From NCBI GenBank assembly GCA_023247345.1, contig JAHFGR010000014.1:1-13428 (forward strand): a stretch of 13,428 bases of DNA, in the 5' to 3' direction. The DNA comes from Microcaldota archaeon. Lineage in GTDB: Archaea > Micrarchaeota > Micrarchaeia > Anstonellales > Bilamarchaeaceae. The notes under the pieces are model-generated. The model worked only from the letters and a program-made list of their open reading frames with translations. It was not told where the DNA came from and made no database searches. A program made the position numbers and the translations under genes. Below are positions 1-7,316 of the stretch, in pieces; within the stretch, counting starts at the first letter, position 1; every line of letters starts with the position of its first letter.

Positions 1-31
1 CATATAGCCTACTGCATACAACTCATATTTC

Positions 32-994
32 TCATATCTTCATAAGCACGAATTTTATAAACGCATTAATAAATGCAAATGTAATTGAAAGCGAAAATGC
101 GGGCAGGAAAAGCGCTGGCAAGGTTAATGTTGCGAGGCTTTGCATTATAGGCTGGAATTCCAGCGGCGTGAGCAAACTTACACCTAGTTCAGAGAAAACA
201 AGCCTGAATAACTGCCCAAAAACCGGAATACTGCCAAAACTTAAAGGAAATGAAGGATTGCCCAATGCACCCAGAATGAAATATTTTGAACTGCATATTG
301 AAGAGATGAAAAACTCATGCCGTTCATAGCCGGTAAAGCCCATCTGCGCCAAAAGCTGCTGATTAATAACATAGGTAAGCGGGAAAACTGCTTGAAAGCC
401 TATGGCAAATGCAATAAGAAACATGCCAGCATCTCGCGTTGGAGGGAAGAATCGCAGTATGATACCTGCAGGCAAGAAAAACCTTATCATTGTCGCGTCG
501 ATTAATTGGAATATTATAAGTTGCGCATTAAGACTACCGAAAATCGCAGTTAGCCCGAACCCGATTACATTTGTTATGCCAATATACGCGTCCAGACCCG
601 GAAATACTTTGTATGTGAGAGTAAGAACAAACTCACCGATTCTTCTTGAAAACGTGCTTAAAACAGAAATGCACATCTGCAGACTGAAGACATCATTTAT
701 CCCCTTAAGCACATCACTGATAGTTGTTTTTAAAAATCCTGTCGCAGCATCTACTGCGCTCGTACCTCCACCGGATATGGAAATGGCAACCGCATTCGAC
801 GCTTCAAAAAAACCAATGGCAAAAAGAAGTATGAAAAACGAGGCGAAAAACTCCGTAAGCTCGACATTAAACCACGCTTCAAAGCTTTGTACCTTTAAGA
901 CTTTAGAAGCCAGGTAAGTAAGAATAATTAAGCCTAGTATTATGGAGCTTACAAGCCCGATTACAAACATGTATATATCGATATTTACTGTCAT
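32..994 (-). CDS. Polytopic membrane protein, VirB6/TrbL-like (putative)
   Basis: This 320-residue protein is mostly hydrophobic, with roughly seven possible membrane segments (about residues 8-33, 44-72, 110-130, 137-160, 162-180, 188-210, 285-316) and a small Gly/Ser-rich loop near residue 75. Residues 177-208 contain G-I-I-L-R-F-F-P-P-x-R-D-A-G followed by F-P-L-T-Y, and the gene upstream carries the same pattern (G-I-I-M-R-A-F-P-x-x-R-x-x-G ... Y-P-L-T), so the two are probably paralogues. I infer a VirB6/TrbL-like channel component of a type IV secretion-like or DNA-transfer apparatus from topology, pairing and the neighbour's pilin-like head; no catalytic motif proves it. The ATG at 994 is preceded by GAGTGAT, a plausible Shine-Dalgarno, 11 nt after the upstream stop, so the pair is almost certainly one operon. 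The operon probably continues left of the window. It could be another kind of multi-pass membrane protein. Confidence 0.75.
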   Translation of the reverse strand: MTVNIDIYMFVIGLVSSIILGLIILTYLASKVLKVQSFEAWFNVELTEFFASFFILLFAIGFFEASNAVAISISGGGTSAVDAATGFLKTTISDVLKGINDVFSLQMCISVLSTFSRRIGEFVLTLTYKVFPGLDAYIGITNVIGFGLTAIFGSLNAQLIIFQLIDATMIRFFLPAGIILRFFPPTRDAGMFLIAFAIGFQAVFPLTYVINQQLLAQMGFTGYERHEFFISSICSSKYFILGALGNPSFPLSFGSIPVFGQLFRLVFSELGVSLLTPLEFQPIMQSLATLTLPALFLPAFSLSITFAFINAFIKFVLMKI

Positions 995-1005
995 AAAATC
1001 ACTCG

Positions 1006-2619
1006 TTATATTATCTTTGTTAACCCTGCGATTTCAACTTCGCCACCGATCAGTTCGGATATATTACGGTACATTGTTATTGTGATAATGATTTCAATAA
1101 CAGAAGTAATTGTAATAACTATTATCATCTGGGATATAGATATAACCTCCTCAACAATAAAACGATAAAGCCCGCTTGCAGCTCCACCTGTAGGAACAGT
1201 TAAACCCAAGATACCTGACACCCAATCCCCGCCAAAAGTTACCATTGTTTTCCATATATTGAATACAGTACCGACAAATCCAGTAACAAGATGCCACACA
1301 AAAGTTATTTTATTCCAAGCGCTGCATAGCAAATGCGATACGATATTTCCACTGCATTCAGTCGCATCTCCTGAACCTCGAATAATATCCTTATCCTGTT
1401 TGAACTGATCCAAGAAATCCTTTGAACTGTTTCTTGCCTCGTTCTGCATGTCATTTATTTTTTGTTTTTTTTGCGCATCGCTAAGGTGAGAAAAGGAAGG
1501 ATCATTGTAAAAACTAACCGTATCCTCGTTCGGAGTAAATAAAAAGTCCGCTGGCTTAAAGACATCAAAAACTAAATAATTTGAAAGCATAACCGTTAAT
1601 GGATATACAAAATAAACGACAAGGCAAATTGCGATAAGGCTCGAACCAGTAGATCTATACCAAGGAAATGCTCGCATAATTATGCCAAAGGGTAGTAATA
1701 TTGTTGGTACTGCATCCCTTGCGAACAATATGATAAACTGTTTTGCCCATATTACTGACATTAAATAACCGATCGCTTCAACCACGACAGTGTGTGCATT
1801 ACTCAAAAGCACTAGCCCGTCAAAAGGCATTAACGAGAATGAAATAATATTTATTGCAGGCAAGGGCGAACCTATCGGGAAAGAAACAGTAGAAAGAAAA
1901 CCAATAAGAACTTCGAACAGATAAAGATGCGTGTACTGCGTTCTTAATTTTATAAAGAATATTTCCAACGAACCGTAAGCGATATCAAGATGAGAAGTAA
2001 TATAAGAAAATTGGGTGGTAGCCGGTATATTAGTTGGAACATTTAAACCAGAGGTAGATTGCGCGACAATACCAGTAGTTATGTCAGTGAAAAATTGGGT
2101 AATAGTTGTCCAGGACATAAGAATAACTATGCTCATTATGAGCACGCCGAGTTCTTCTTTTGCTGCAAACTGTAATGGCGGATGCTGAAGAACTTGACCA
2201 GGCAAATAGAATAAAACGACCCAGATTACGCCAAAAGAAAGCGCAACTACTATGTGCTTAAAGTATAATCCCGGAAATTGTCCAGTCAAGAGTGATGCTA
2301 TATTCTGCTCGGTAAATATGAAATATATCAACGTGGCGATAAAGATTGTAATAAGGATATTCTGCGACCAAAGTATTGCCTTAGCGCGCGTTTCTGCGCC
2401 AAAAACTTGGCCTATAGCATATAATATGGCTGCAAATAGAATTAGAAGCATTATTGAAGCGCCTAAATAGTTTCTGAATAGATGTATTAAATCGCACATA
2501 TTTTGACTGATAGTTCCAGTGCCATATTGTCCACAGTCTAGGGGCGAAGTGCTTAGAGCAAAATTAGTATTAATGGAGAACAAGAATAAAACTAGCAATA
2601 ATAGTGGTTTTATCCGCAT
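1006..2619 (-). CDS. Large membrane protein: signal peptide, pilin-like head, VirB6/TrbL-like body (putative)
   Basis: The reading frame is open from an ATG at 2634, but I prefer the ATG at 2619 (537 residues). A TATAAAAA box at 2641-2648 lies about 25 nt upstream of 2619, fitting a leaderless transcript, and the protein then begins with a classic signal peptide (MRIKPLLLL..., cleavage near NFA). After it come a short exported segment with two cysteines (residues 34 and 47, counted from 2634) and two helices separated by G-Q-x-F-G-A-E-T-R-A-K, a layout like VirB2/TrbC pilins. The rest has about eight more membrane segments, an internal G-I-I-M-R-A-F-P motif near residue 317 shared with the downstream gene, a charged extramembrane region (about 357-425) and two further cysteines (427, 437). 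I infer a secretion or DNA-transfer channel protein. The family assignment rests on layout, not on a decisive motif. Confidence 0.75.
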   Translation of the reverse strand: MRIKPLLLLVLFLFSINTNFALSTSPLDCGQYGTGTISQNMCDLIHLFRNYLGASIMLLILFAAILYAIGQVFGAETRAKAILWSQNILITIFIATLIYFIFTEQNIASLLTGQFPGLYFKHIVVALSFGVIWVVLFYLPGQVLQHPPLQFAAKEELGVLIMSIVILMSWTTITQFFTDITTGIVAQSTSGLNVPTNIPATTQFSYITSHLDIAYGSLEIFFIKLRTQYTHLYLFEVLIGFLSTVSFPIGSPLPAINIISFSLMPFDGLVLLSNAHTVVVEAIGYLMSVIWAKQFIILFARDAVPTILLPFGIIMRAFPWYRSTGSSLIAICLVVYFVYPLTVMLSNYLVFDVFKPADFLFTPNEDTVSFYNDPSFSHLSDAQKKQKINDMQNEARNSSKDFLDQFKQDKDIIRGSGDATECSGNIVSHLLCSAWNKITFVWHLVTGFVGTVFNIWKTMVTFGGDWVSGILGLTVPTGGAASGLYRFIVEEVISISQMIIVITITSVIEIIITITMYRNISELIGGEVEIAGLTKII

Positions 2620-2640
2620 GTTTATATTGCTCATGTTAAG

Positions 2641-2648
2641 TTTTTATA
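2641..2648 (-). promoter_or_regulatory. TATA-like box for the membrane-protein operon
   Basis: On the minus strand this reads TATAAAAA. Its centre is about 25 nt from the ATG at 2619, the usual archaeal spacing to a transcription start, and only about 10 nt from the alternative ATG at 2634. It therefore favours the 2619 start. It overlaps the last codons of the possible small ORF at 2644-2760. Confidence 0.5.
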
Positions 2649-2760
2649 CCTGAGTTTCGGCTGTAAATTCCAAATATTTTCTCATTATTATAAAATCGTC
2701 GTATTGCTTATGAAACCTATAGAGACGTCGTCTTTTATGTTTCTTAGGCGACGTCGGCAT
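2644..2760 (-). CDS. Possible 38-aa basic small protein
   Basis: A short open frame starts at an ATG at 2760 and would encode MPTSPKKHKRRRLYRFHKQ followed by 19 more residues ending in TAETQV. The first half is very basic (K/H/R run at residues 6-12), the second amphipathic. I do not recognise it. In its favour, the TTAAAAA box at 2780-2786 lies about 23 nt before the ATG, fitting a leaderless message, and it fills most of the gap between two divergent genes. Against it are its short length, lack of homology clues, and the fact that basic runs arise easily from A-rich DNA. The frame stays open upstream to 2826, but that extension would run into leuS. Confidence 0.25.
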   Translation of the reverse strand: MPTSPKKHKRRRLYRFHKQYDDFIIMRKYLEFTAETQV

Positions 2761-2779
2761 TTTGATGAAACCGCAGAGA

Positions 2780-2786
2780 TTTTTAA
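2780..2786. promoter_or_regulatory. Bidirectional TATA-like box (leuS / small ORF)
   Basis: The sequence TTTTTAA (TTAAAAA on the other strand) sits about 27 nt before the leuS ATG at 2810 on the plus strand, and about 23 nt before the ATG at 2760 on the minus strand. Both spacings suit leaderless archaeal transcripts, so one near-symmetric box could serve both directions. No Shine-Dalgarno is seen before the leuS ATG, consistent with leaderless translation. Confidence 0.45.
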
Positions 2787-2809
2787 CTCTTACTTTCCTT
2801 ATACTCTTT

Positions 2810-5560
2810 ATGGATTTTACTAACATAGAGGCTAGGTGGCGCGAGGTTTGGCAGAAGGAAAAGGTATTTCAACCAGATCCAAAAAAAGGCAAGAAGAAAA
2901 AATTCATAACTGCAGCTTTTCCTTATCCTAATTCGCCACAGCATATAGGCCATGGAAGAACTTATACTACCGCAGACATTTACGCACGCTATTTACGTAT
3001 GGTTGGTTACAACGTGCTGTTTCCAATGGGTTTTCACGTAACTGGTACGCCGATTATCGCGATGGCTAAGCGCATAGCGGATAAAGACGAAGATGTGCTT
3101 AAAGTATTCGAAGAAATATACGGAATAAGCAGAGAAAAGGCAGCTAAGCTAACAAAACCAGAAGATTTGGTTATGCATTTTTCAAAAGAGATAGAACAAG
3201 GAATGCATGAAATGGGTTATAGCATAGATTGGCGCCGCAAGTTTTACAGTTTTGATAAGAGATTTAATAAATATATCAGATGGCAATTTAGCAAGCTCAA
3301 GCAACTTGGTTACCTTGTGCAAGGCGAACATCCGATTGCATGGTGCCCTCGAGACGGGCAGGCAGTTGGCGGGCATGATACACGCGGGGATGTTGATCCA
3401 GAACTAAAGGATTTCACAACAATAAAATTTGGATATAAAGATGGATATTTGCTGACTGCAACGCTCAGACCAGAAACAATTTATGGTGTAACTAATATCT
3501 GGATTAATCCGGACATAGCACATGTAAAGGCAAAAAGCAAAAAAACTGGCGAGATTTATTATGTTGCAAAGAAAGCTTTTGAAAAAATGAACGCGCAAGG
3601 TTTTGAACTTGAGATAATCGAGGAGCTTAAAGGAGAAAAAATAATCGATGAGAAAACGCAGGCCAAAAATCTGGTCACTGGACAGAATGTACCGCTTTAT
3701 CAGGCGCCGTATGTAAAAGATGATACTGGAACCGGCATAGTTATGAGCGTTCCATCGCACGCACCATACGATCACATTGCTCTCTTAGATATGGGTATAA
3801 AACTGGATTATCAGCAGATAATAAAGGTCGAAGGATACAGTTTCATGGCTAAAGAGCTTATAGAACAGCGCGGCGTAAAAAATCAAAATGATCCAAGGCT
3901 CGAAGACATTGTTAAAGAAGTTTACAAAAAGGAAATTCTTACTGGCGTTATGGTTGCCGGGCCTTATAAAGGAGAACGCGTTTCGGTTGCGATTGAAAAA
4001 ACCAAAAATGATTTGTTTAATAAAAAACTAGCGATAACTTTCTGGGAGATTGATAATAAGCCTGTTTATTGCCGTTGCGGCGCTGAAGTTGTTGCAACTA
4101 TACTCAAAAATCAATGGTTTATTGATTATGGAAACGAAAAATGGAAGCAGCTTGCCAAACAGTGTTTAGAACAAATTATTATCATTCCTGAAAAATCACG
4201 CGGGGAATATTTATATGCGATAGACTGGTTTAAGCAAAAGGCATGCGCTCGAGCCAGTGGTTTAGGCACGCGCTTTCCTTTCGATGAAAAATTAATGATC
4301 GAGGCACTTTCTGATTCGACAATTTATATGGCGTTTTATACATTCGCGCATTTGCTTGATGGCATTGATGAGAAAGATTTAAATGAAGAGTTTTTTGATT
4401 TTGTGCTCTTGGGAAAAGAACCAAAAGATAAAAAATTAAAGACTAAATGTAATGGCCTAAGAGAAAGTTTTCTGTACTGGTATCCGTGCGATTCCAGACA
4501 TAGCGCTGGAGACTTAATAAGAAACCATCTGCCATTTTATATTTTCAATCATGTTGCTATTTTTGATCGCGAGCAATGGCCTAAGCAGATAGTTACTAAT
4601 GGATTTGTACTAATGGATGGCAAAAAGATGAGCAAGAGCATGGGGAATATTCTCCCGCTGCGCAAGGCGATTCGTGAATATGGAGCAGATGTTATTAGGT
4701 TTTCGATAGTAAGCGGTGCGGACTTAACGCAAGATACTGATTTTAACAAAAGCGTTGCTGAAGGAACAAAAAGCAGATTAGAATTTATTGCAAAGCTGGT
4801 TGATGAAGCCAAAAAAGAGAAAATAAAAGAAAAAGGCAATGTTGATAAATGGCTTGAATCAAGATTAAACAGAAAAATAAAACTCGCAAAGGGATATTAC
4901 GAAAAATTCGCAATTCGCGAACTTGCATTAGAAATATTTTATGATTTGGTAAATGATTTGCATTGGTATCTTAAGCGAACCAATGAACCAAAATTGAAGG
5001 AACTCTTAAAAATATGGAGCACCTTAATCGCGCCAATAATGCCACATGTAGCTGAAGAATTTTGGCATGTTTTAGGCGGTAAAGAACTAGTAATTAATGC
5101 CAAGTTCCCAGAAGCAGATGAGAAAAAAATAGATGAGACTGTTGAGAAGGGTGAGAATTTAGTAAAAGAAACAGTTGGAGATATTGAAAATGTAATTAGA
5201 CTAGTTGGCAAGCAGCCACAGAATATTTACATTTACACTGCGGGCGCATGGAAGCATAAGCTTTATGATATAATAAAAAACGAGAAGACATTTGATAAAG
5301 TAATGAAACTCACAGCTCAAGACCCAGAACTCAAGACAAAGATGAATGATGTTCAACGAGTTACAAAGCAATTAATAAAAAACGCCCACTCCTTGCCAGC
5401 AACACTTAGCGAAAAAGAAGAATATGAAACATTGAAAAACGCTGAAGAATTTTTCAAGAAGCAGTTTAACTGCGAGGTTTTTGTTCTTAAAGATAGCGAT
5501 GGAAAACATGACAAGGCCAAGAACGCGCTGCCGAATAAACCGGCTATTGTTTTGGAATAG
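2810..5560 (+). CDS. leuS: Leucyl-tRNA synthetase, archaeal/eukaryotic type
   Basis: A 916-residue class I aminoacyl-tRNA synthetase that charges tRNA-Leu with leucine in the cytoplasm. The HIGH signature is exact (residues 45-48, in P-Q-H-I-G-H-G) and the KMSKS loop is K-M-S-K-S-M-G-N (606-610). The CP1 editing domain shows the threonine-rich motif T-L-R-P-E-T (218-223) and V-P-S-H-A-P-Y-D-H (from about 314), which belong to post-transfer editing in this family. W-Y-P-C-D-S-R-H-S and N-H-L-P-F-Y-I-F-N-H-V-A-I-F before KMSKS are typical of the archaeal form, and the lysine-rich C-terminal extension is also archaeal. I chose the ATG at 2810 because the family begins M-D-F-x-x-I-E-x-x-W. An in-frame TTG at 2762 would add 16 hydrophobic residues the family lacks and would start upstream of the promoter box. 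The first putative zinc knuckle reads W-C-P-R-D-G, with Asp where a second Cys is often found. Confidence 0.97.
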   Translation: MDFTNIEARWREVWQKEKVFQPDPKKGKKKKFITAAFPYPNSPQHIGHGRTYTTADIYARYLRMVGYNVLFPMGFHVTGTPIIAMAKRIADKDEDVLKVFEEIYGISREKAAKLTKPEDLVMHFSKEIEQGMHEMGYSIDWRRKFYSFDKRFNKYIRWQFSKLKQLGYLVQGEHPIAWCPRDGQAVGGHDTRGDVDPELKDFTTIKFGYKDGYLLTATLRPETIYGVTNIWINPDIAHVKAKSKKTGEIYYVAKKAFEKMNAQGFELEIIEELKGEKIIDEKTQAKNLVTGQNVPLYQAPYVKDDTGTGIVMSVPSHAPYDHIALLDMGIKLDYQQIIKVEGYSFMAKELIEQRGVKNQNDPRLEDIVKEVYKKEILTGVMVAGPYKGERVSVAIEKTKNDLFNKKLAITFWEIDNKPVYCRCGAEVVATILKNQWFIDYGNEKWKQLAKQCLEQIIIIPEKSRGEYLYAIDWFKQKACARASGLGTRFPFDEKLMIEALSDSTIYMAFYTFAHLLDGIDEKDLNEEFFDFVLLGKEPKDKKLKTKCNGLRESFLYWYPCDSRHSAGDLIRNHLPFYIFNHVAIFDREQWPKQIVTNGFVLMDGKKMSKSMGNILPLRKAIREYGADVIRFSIVSGADLTQDTDFNKSVAEGTKSRLEFIAKLVDEAKKEKIKEKGNVDKWLESRLNRKIKLAKGYYEKFAIRELALEIFYDLVNDLHWYLKRTNEPKLKELLKIWSTLIAPIMPHVAEEFWHVLGGKELVINAKFPEADEKKIDETVEKGENLVKETVGDIENVIRLVGKQPQNIYIYTAGAWKHKLYDIIKNEKTFDKVMKLTAQDPELKTKMNDVQRVTKQLIKNAHSLPATLSEKEEYETLKNAEEFFKKQFNCEVFVLKDSDGKHDKAKNALPNKPAIVLE

Positions 5561-5651
5561 CTAGAAGTTCTTCGATTTTAGCAATAAATTTTTCTGCAAA
5601 TGAAAGAAAGCTTTTTGCTTCATCTTCATTGATCTTTTTTTCATCAACCAT
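5544..5651 (-). CDS. 35-aa micro-ORF with strong Shine-Dalgarno, downstream of the HAD gene
   Basis: An ATG at 5651 opens a 35-codon frame (MVDEKKINEDEAKSFLSFAE, then 15 more residues ending in IPKQ, stop at 5544). Immediately before it, the end of the HAD gene and the following bases read TAGGGGTGGTAAAA, a strong match to the archaeal Shine-Dalgarno at proper spacing, with only 11 nt between the HAD stop and this ATG. The product is predicted to be one charged amphipathic helix (acidic and lysine-rich, with a hydrophobic face of F, L, I). It may be a partner or regulator of the HAD protein; this is inference from position only. Its 3' end overlaps the last 17 nt of leuS on the opposite strand. 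I do not recognise a family. Confidence 0.5.
   Translation of the reverse strand: MVDEKKINEDEAKSFLSFAEKFIAKIEELLAIPKQ
5589..5641 (+). terminator. Oligo-T runs downstream of leuS
   Basis: Three T runs on the plus strand (5589-5593, 5612-5616 and a seven-T run at 5635-5641) follow the leuS stop within about 80 nt, the form archaeal intrinsic terminators usually take. The same bases encode lysine and phenylalanine codons of the micro-ORF on the minus strand, so the T-richness has a competing explanation. Confidence 0.35.
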
Positions 5652-5662
5652 TTTTACCACCC

Positions 5663-6898
5663 CTAACCTTTTATCGTCTTCTTAGGAGGCACTACTCTTC
5701 CAGCGGGCTCTGCTACAGTTGGCACTGGCCTCGCAGTCAGTTTCGTCGAATCGCTGATTACACCATCCCCTGCAAGAGGATTTGAATCTGCTGCTTTCCT
5801 TGCTTCAATTCTTTCCCTGACTTTTATTGCAATTTTACAATCTGGAGATGTGAACGCAGCTTCGGGCCTTTCATAATGTTTGGTTCGTAGTCCCTGTGAA
5901 TACGGACTCGTGTCATCAATTAGAAGTTCTAATACACCAAAAAGCGCTTCTTTGCTTTCTACCCCGTTATCTTCCAGACACTTCAAAGTGGCGCCCAATT
6001 TTTTTAGACGCTCTTCTTGTTCCGACTCGTTCCCACTACTGATTAGTGTAACGTTGAATCCGCATTCCTCGGCTATTTTGAGTTTGTCATGAAGAACCTG
6101 ATTAAGCTCGCCATCCGGACCAATTAGTGTTCCATCAACATCTACAAAAATTCCTCTTTTATCCCACTTGCCTAATTCAACTGTCTTGTCTCTTTCAGCG
6201 AGTGTACGTTCTATGGCAGCCAGCTCATCATGCATTACCCCTAAAACATCTTTACCAAGTACCTCATGTAAATGTCGTCCTTGGCCGTTCCTAAAAAGTT
6301 CGGCTATGAATTCACGCAATGTACTTGCTTCACAAAATATGCTCTTGCCTTTAAATAGCGTCCTCACTCTTTCATCAGAAAGTATTTCTGGTTTGAACCT
6401 AAGCGATTTATCAAGATCATCGATCGAAGCAGTTTGTAAATTCACATCGCCCAATGTTCCAATAAACCTGTCCATGCAGCCAAGCTCTTTAAATTTAAGA
6501 GCGCGTTTAATGCCTTCCTCAGTTATCTGAATTGCAATTGGTTGAAGTTCTTGGTGGAGATCTCTTTCAAAGATATGGCTGATACTGTGGCTCCAGAATT
6601 TGAATTCGTTAACATCAATTGTCTGTTCACTAGTTATCCAATCAGCAAGAGCTTGAACAAGGTTTCTGTATGTTCCGAGCTGTGGAATTAGTCGAGACAT
6701 GAATCGCTCATATATTAATGCGCTTTCTGAAAATGAAATGCCACGGTTAAATAATCTTTCCCATGTTTCACTCGCTTCTTGCAGTATTTTATCTTTTGCT
6801 TGCTGCCCAAATAGTTCAGCTAATGCAGCTGCTACTCCTAGTGTTCCATCTTTCCTTACCATCTCAGCAAGCGTTTCGTCACTAATCTTCTCATCCAT
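5663..6898 (-). CDS. HAD-superfamily hydrolase-like protein with helical N-terminal domain
   Basis: A 411-residue protein from the ATG at 6898. The TTG at 6910 also opens the frame, but TTGGTGATAAAA before 6898 contains the Shine-Dalgarno (GGTGAT), so the ATG is the real start. HAD motifs are clear in the C-terminal third: motif I F-V-D-V-D-G-T-L (catalytic aspartates about 253 and 255), motif II L-I-S-S-G-N (about 285-290), a candidate motif III lysine near 316, and motif IV L-L-I-D-D-T (about 326-328). Spacing between motifs I and IV is only about 75 residues, so any cap must be minimal. HAD enzymes usually remove phosphate from small molecules or proteins; the substrate here is unknown. 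Residues 1-245 look all-helical and match nothing I recognise. The last 25 residues are Pro/Thr-rich and probably disordered. The 35-aa micro-ORF follows after 11 nt and the vapBC operon diverges upstream. Confidence 0.8.
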   Translation of the reverse strand: MDEKISDETLAEMVRKDGTLGVAAALAELFGQQAKDKILQEASETWERLFNRGISFSESALIYERFMSRLIPQLGTYRNLVQALADWITSEQTIDVNEFKFWSHSISHIFERDLHQELQPIAIQITEEGIKRALKFKELGCMDRFIGTLGDVNLQTASIDDLDKSLRFKPEILSDERVRTLFKGKSIFCEASTLREFIAELFRNGQGRHLHEVLGKDVLGVMHDELAAIERTLAERDKTVELGKWDKRGIFVDVDGTLIGPDGELNQVLHDKLKIAEECGFNVTLISSGNESEQEERLKKLGATLKCLEDNGVESKEALFGVLELLIDDTSPYSQGLRTKHYERPEAAFTSPDCKIAIKVRERIEARKAADSNPLAGDGVISDSTKLTARPVPTVAEPAGRVVPPKKTIKG

Positions 6899-6930
6899 TT
6901 TTATCACCAACTATAACTATTCTATCAGAC

Positions 6931-6938
6931 TATTTAAC
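6931..6938 (-). promoter_or_regulatory. TATA-like box for the HAD gene
   Basis: On the minus strand this reads GTTAAATA. A start about 26 nt downstream (near 6909) would give an 11-nt leader that just contains the TTGGTGAT Shine-Dalgarno before the ATG at 6898. Confidence 0.4.
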
Positions 6939-6964
6939 ATCTTTCACTAAAAAACGCAAAGAAA

Positions 6965-6980
6965 CCGAAAAATATATAAA
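6965..6980 (+). promoter_or_regulatory. Strong BRE/TATA-like element in the HAD-vapB gap
   Basis: CCGAAAAATATATAAA has a purine-rich BRE-like half followed by a TATATAAA box, the best archaeal promoter match in the window. It would start a plus-strand transcript near 7003, giving vapB a leader of about 85 nt as an alternative to the closer box at 7048-7056. No gene other than a meaningless 11-codon frame lies between. Confidence 0.45.
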
Positions 6981-7041
6981 TAAATTAGGATAATTAATAT
7001 AATACACAAAATAGAGTCATGTTGATCTTTTACATGTATAA

Positions 7042-7067
7042 TATGTATTTATAAATATTTACACATA
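7042..7067 (+). promoter_or_regulatory. vapB promoter box within a palindromic candidate operator
   Basis: A perfect palindrome ATTTATAAAT (7047-7056) contains the TATA-like box TTTATAAAT and is flanked by inverted TATGT (7042-7046) and ACATA (7063-7067), though the arms are unequally spaced. Transcription from this box would begin near 7078, giving a roughly 10-nt leader that holds the TTGGTGAT Shine-Dalgarno of the antitoxin gene. Type II antitoxins commonly bind palindromes over their own promoter, so this is a reasonable autoregulatory site by inference. Confidence 0.4.
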
Positions 7068-7087
7068 ATATAATTATTGGTGATTTA

Positions 7088-7315
7088 ATGACTACAATGA
7101 CATTGGCTATATCTGCAGAACTAAAGGAGAAGCTTGAGGGGTTCCCAGAAATAAACTGGAGTGAAGTTGCCAGACAGGCATTTGTACAGAAAGTCAAGGA
7201 TCTGGAGTTTCTAAAGCAGTTCAAAGCTGAAAGCAAAATGACAGAAGAAGAAGCATTAAGACTTGGGAGAGAAGTAAGAAAAGGGATCTCAAAAAGAGTT
7301 AGGAACGAGGAGTAA
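7088..7315 (+). CDS. vapB: VapB-like antitoxin (ribbon-helix-helix type)
   Basis: A 75-residue protein. Residues 3-35 fit an archaeal ribbon-helix-helix antitoxin: a short strand T-M-T-L-A-I-S, then a helix L-K-E-K-L-E, then I-N-W-S-E-V-A-R-Q-A-F, the I-N-W-S-E pattern being typical of VapB partners of archaeal PIN toxins. The lysine- and glutamate-rich C-terminal half (F-K-A-E-S-K-M-T-E-E-E-A-L-R-L-G) should wrap and block the toxin. The ATG at 7088 follows GGTGAT at 4-nt spacing. The toxin gene starts 1 nt after this stop, and GAGGAG in the last codons serves as its ribosome site, so the two are translated together. The likely role is to neutralise the PIN nuclease and repress the operon. 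Confidence 0.85.
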   Translation: MTTMTLAISAELKEKLEGFPEINWSEVARQAFVQKVKDLEFLKQFKAESKMTEEEALRLGREVRKGISKRVRNEE

Positions 7316-7316
7316 T

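Noticed and set aside
402..917. 171-codon plus-strand frame opposite the first membrane protein
   Set aside because: Antisense shadow of a clear membrane-protein gene; composition shows no membrane or domain logic and there is no ribosome site of note.
2762..2809. TTG-started N-terminal extension of leuS with 16 hydrophobic residues
   Set aside because: Archaeal leucyl-tRNA synthetases begin M-D-F-x-x-I-E; the extension overlaps the promoter box, and a membrane-like leader makes no sense on this enzyme.
7019..7054. 11-codon leader-peptide-like frame upstream of vapB
   Set aside because: No ribosome site, random-looking AT-rich codons, and it overlaps the palindromic promoter; chance is enough to explain it.
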